Below, piece after piece: positions 4,146 to 5,018 of a stretch of DNA of 5,018 nucleotides. How positions within the stretch are numbered: the stretch's first letter is position 1; each line of letters starts with the position of its first letter. The stretch comes from Flammeovirgaceae bacterium (lineage in GTDB: Bacteria > Bacteroidota > Bacteroidia > Cytophagales > Cyclobacteriaceae), in assembly GCA_022616575.1 (NCBI GenBank), contig JAKEEN010000002.1:1-5018 (forward strand), given 5' to 3'. Under the pieces are notes generated by a model that saw only the letters and a list, made by a program, of their open reading frames with translations, was not told the origin of the DNA and did no database searches. Position numbers and translations under genes: made by a program.

Positions 4146-5018
4146 ATGATGCGTGCGGGTTTAGTTGTTTTGCTGCTGTTGTTTACAAATAGGGTGGTTT
4201 GCGCACAGCAATTCAACTATACCCTCCGCAACTATAGCGCCATCGATGGGCTGCCTCAATCGCAGGTAAATATTATTCTCGAAGACAAGAACGGGTATTT
4301 ATGGATCGGTACGCACGGTGGTGGCTTGGCCAGGTACGATGGAAGGGAGTTTAAGGTTTATACAACGCTCGATGGTCTTCTAAGCAACATTGTCAATTAC
4401 CTGAAACTGGACAGCCAGGAAAACTTATGGATTGTTCACCCGCGAGGTATTACCAAGTTTGACGGGGTTAGCTTTAAAAAATTTCCACAACCTGATGGAA
4501 AATTAAAAAGAGTCCGGAGATTATTTGAATTGAACGACACTCTTTTTATTCTCTCTGCACCCGGCTACCTGGGAAAGATTCATCAGGATTCTTTGTACTC
4601 ATGGGGAAAAGAGATTGCGGCTGACAAATTGATTCTTTATTCGCATGTGTTGCCAAATAAAGATGTAATGCTGTTTCTGTCTGATAGTTCCGTGGTTATT
4701 CGTTCAAAAAAATCAACGCAGACTTTTTCGTATAAAGATCAATTTAGTTTTGTGAAAGGTGTTTTTAATTTTAAAGATAAAGTATGGGTAAAAACGAATA
4801 TAGGTTTTGCTTTTGTGGATTTTGAAAAGAAAACGTTTGTATCGGCAGTACCACCCTTAAAGAACAATTTTGTGTTTTATGATTCGGTCCGAGAAGTATT
4901 CTGGACGCGGTATCAAAATAACCTCCTTCGTGAGTACAAAGTAAAGGACAAATATAAAATCGATACGGTTTTAAAATCGAAGGAGATCAGTCAGGTGTTT
5001 GTAGATTCTGAGATGAAT
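4146..5018 (+). CDS. Two-component regulator propeller (Reg_prop) sensor, N-terminal part, truncated by window edge
   Basis: The frame is open for 291 codons from ATG 4146 to the window end without a stop. A signal peptide (MMRAGLVVLLLLFTNRVVCA, cleavage near residue 20) is followed by propeller repeats of the Reg_prop type, which form a periplasmic beta-propeller sensing domain. Clear repeats are YSAIDGLPQSQVNIILED (30-47) with GYLWIGTHGGGLARYDG (50-66), then TTLDGLLSNIVNYLKLDSQ (73-91) with NLWIVHPRGITKFDG (93-107). Later repeats are more divergent, for example KVWVKTNIGFAFVDFE. In Bacteroidota such domains are usually followed by a Y_Y_Y domain, a membrane helix and a kinase, hybrid kinase, LytTR or SpoIIE-type output. 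That part lies outside the window, so the output type is unknown. Either of two adjacent ATGs (4146, 4149) could be used, and no Shine-Dalgarno sequence is evident. It follows the secreted-protein gene on the same strand and may be independently transcribed. Confidence 0.9.
   Translation, partial: MMRAGLVVLLLLFTNRVVCAQQFNYTLRNYSAIDGLPQSQVNIILEDKNGYLWIGTHGGGLARYDGREFKVYTTLDGLLSNIVNYLKLDSQENLWIVHPRGITKFDGVSFKKFPQPDGKLKRVRRLFELNDTLFILSAPGYLGKIHQDSLYSWGKEIAADKLILYSHVLPNKDVMLFLSDSSVVIRSKKSTQTFSYKDQFSFVKGVFNFKDKVWVKTNIGFAFVDFEKKTFVSAVPPLKNNFVFYDSVREVFWTRYQNNLLREYKVKDKYKIDTVLKSKEISQVFVDSEMN

Overview
The window reads as chromosomal DNA of a Bacteroidota (Bacteroidetes) bacterium, most likely of the Cytophagales/Cytophagia type. 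Supporting signs are a TonB protein with the N-terminal signature typical of that phylum, a DUF5690-like membrane protein (a family I know only from Bacteroidota), a periplasmic two-component-regulator propeller sensor, moderate-to-low GC, almost no Shine-Dalgarno sequences, and several TAnnTTTA boxes resembling the Bacteroidota -7 element TAnnTTTG. The genus cannot be fixed from this sequence. I see no transposon, phage, tRNA, rRNA or CRISPR.

Layout from left to right: (1) the last 65 codons of a sensor histidine kinase on + (2-199). (2) A 197-bp convergent gap (200-396) with a strong hairpin and further small inverted repeats. (3) A leftward block of four genes read from 3403 to 397: ECF-type sigma factor, an overlapping 89-residue single-pass membrane protein, a TonB energy transducer, and a 12-helix MFS-like transporter (DUF5690-like) with a probable TTG start. 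(4) A divergent promoter region (3404-3497). (5) A secreted protein of about 186 residues with a DFWIGEW motif on + (3498-4058). (6) The first 291 codons of a signal-peptide-bearing propeller sensor on + (4146-5018), running off the right edge.

The sigma factor and the small membrane protein overlap by 14 nt and are almost certainly co-transcribed and translationally coupled. The small protein is therefore the best candidate for a partner or membrane tether of the sigma factor, although it lacks the zinc-binding motif of classical anti-sigma factors. tonB follows after 113 bp that contain a hairpin and a perfect 10-bp palindrome, so it may be read through from the sigma operon or have its own regulated promoter. 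The transporter lies a further 100 bp on, behind another hairpin. The theme of the window is envelope sensing and transport: kinase, propeller sensor, sigma factor, TonB. A direct functional link among all of them is inference from position only.

This is mostly an ordinary chromosomal region. The least explained items are the small protein coupled to the sigma factor, the non-ATG transporter start, and several symmetric DNA elements in the intergenic gaps. I do not see strong evidence for a wholly new system.
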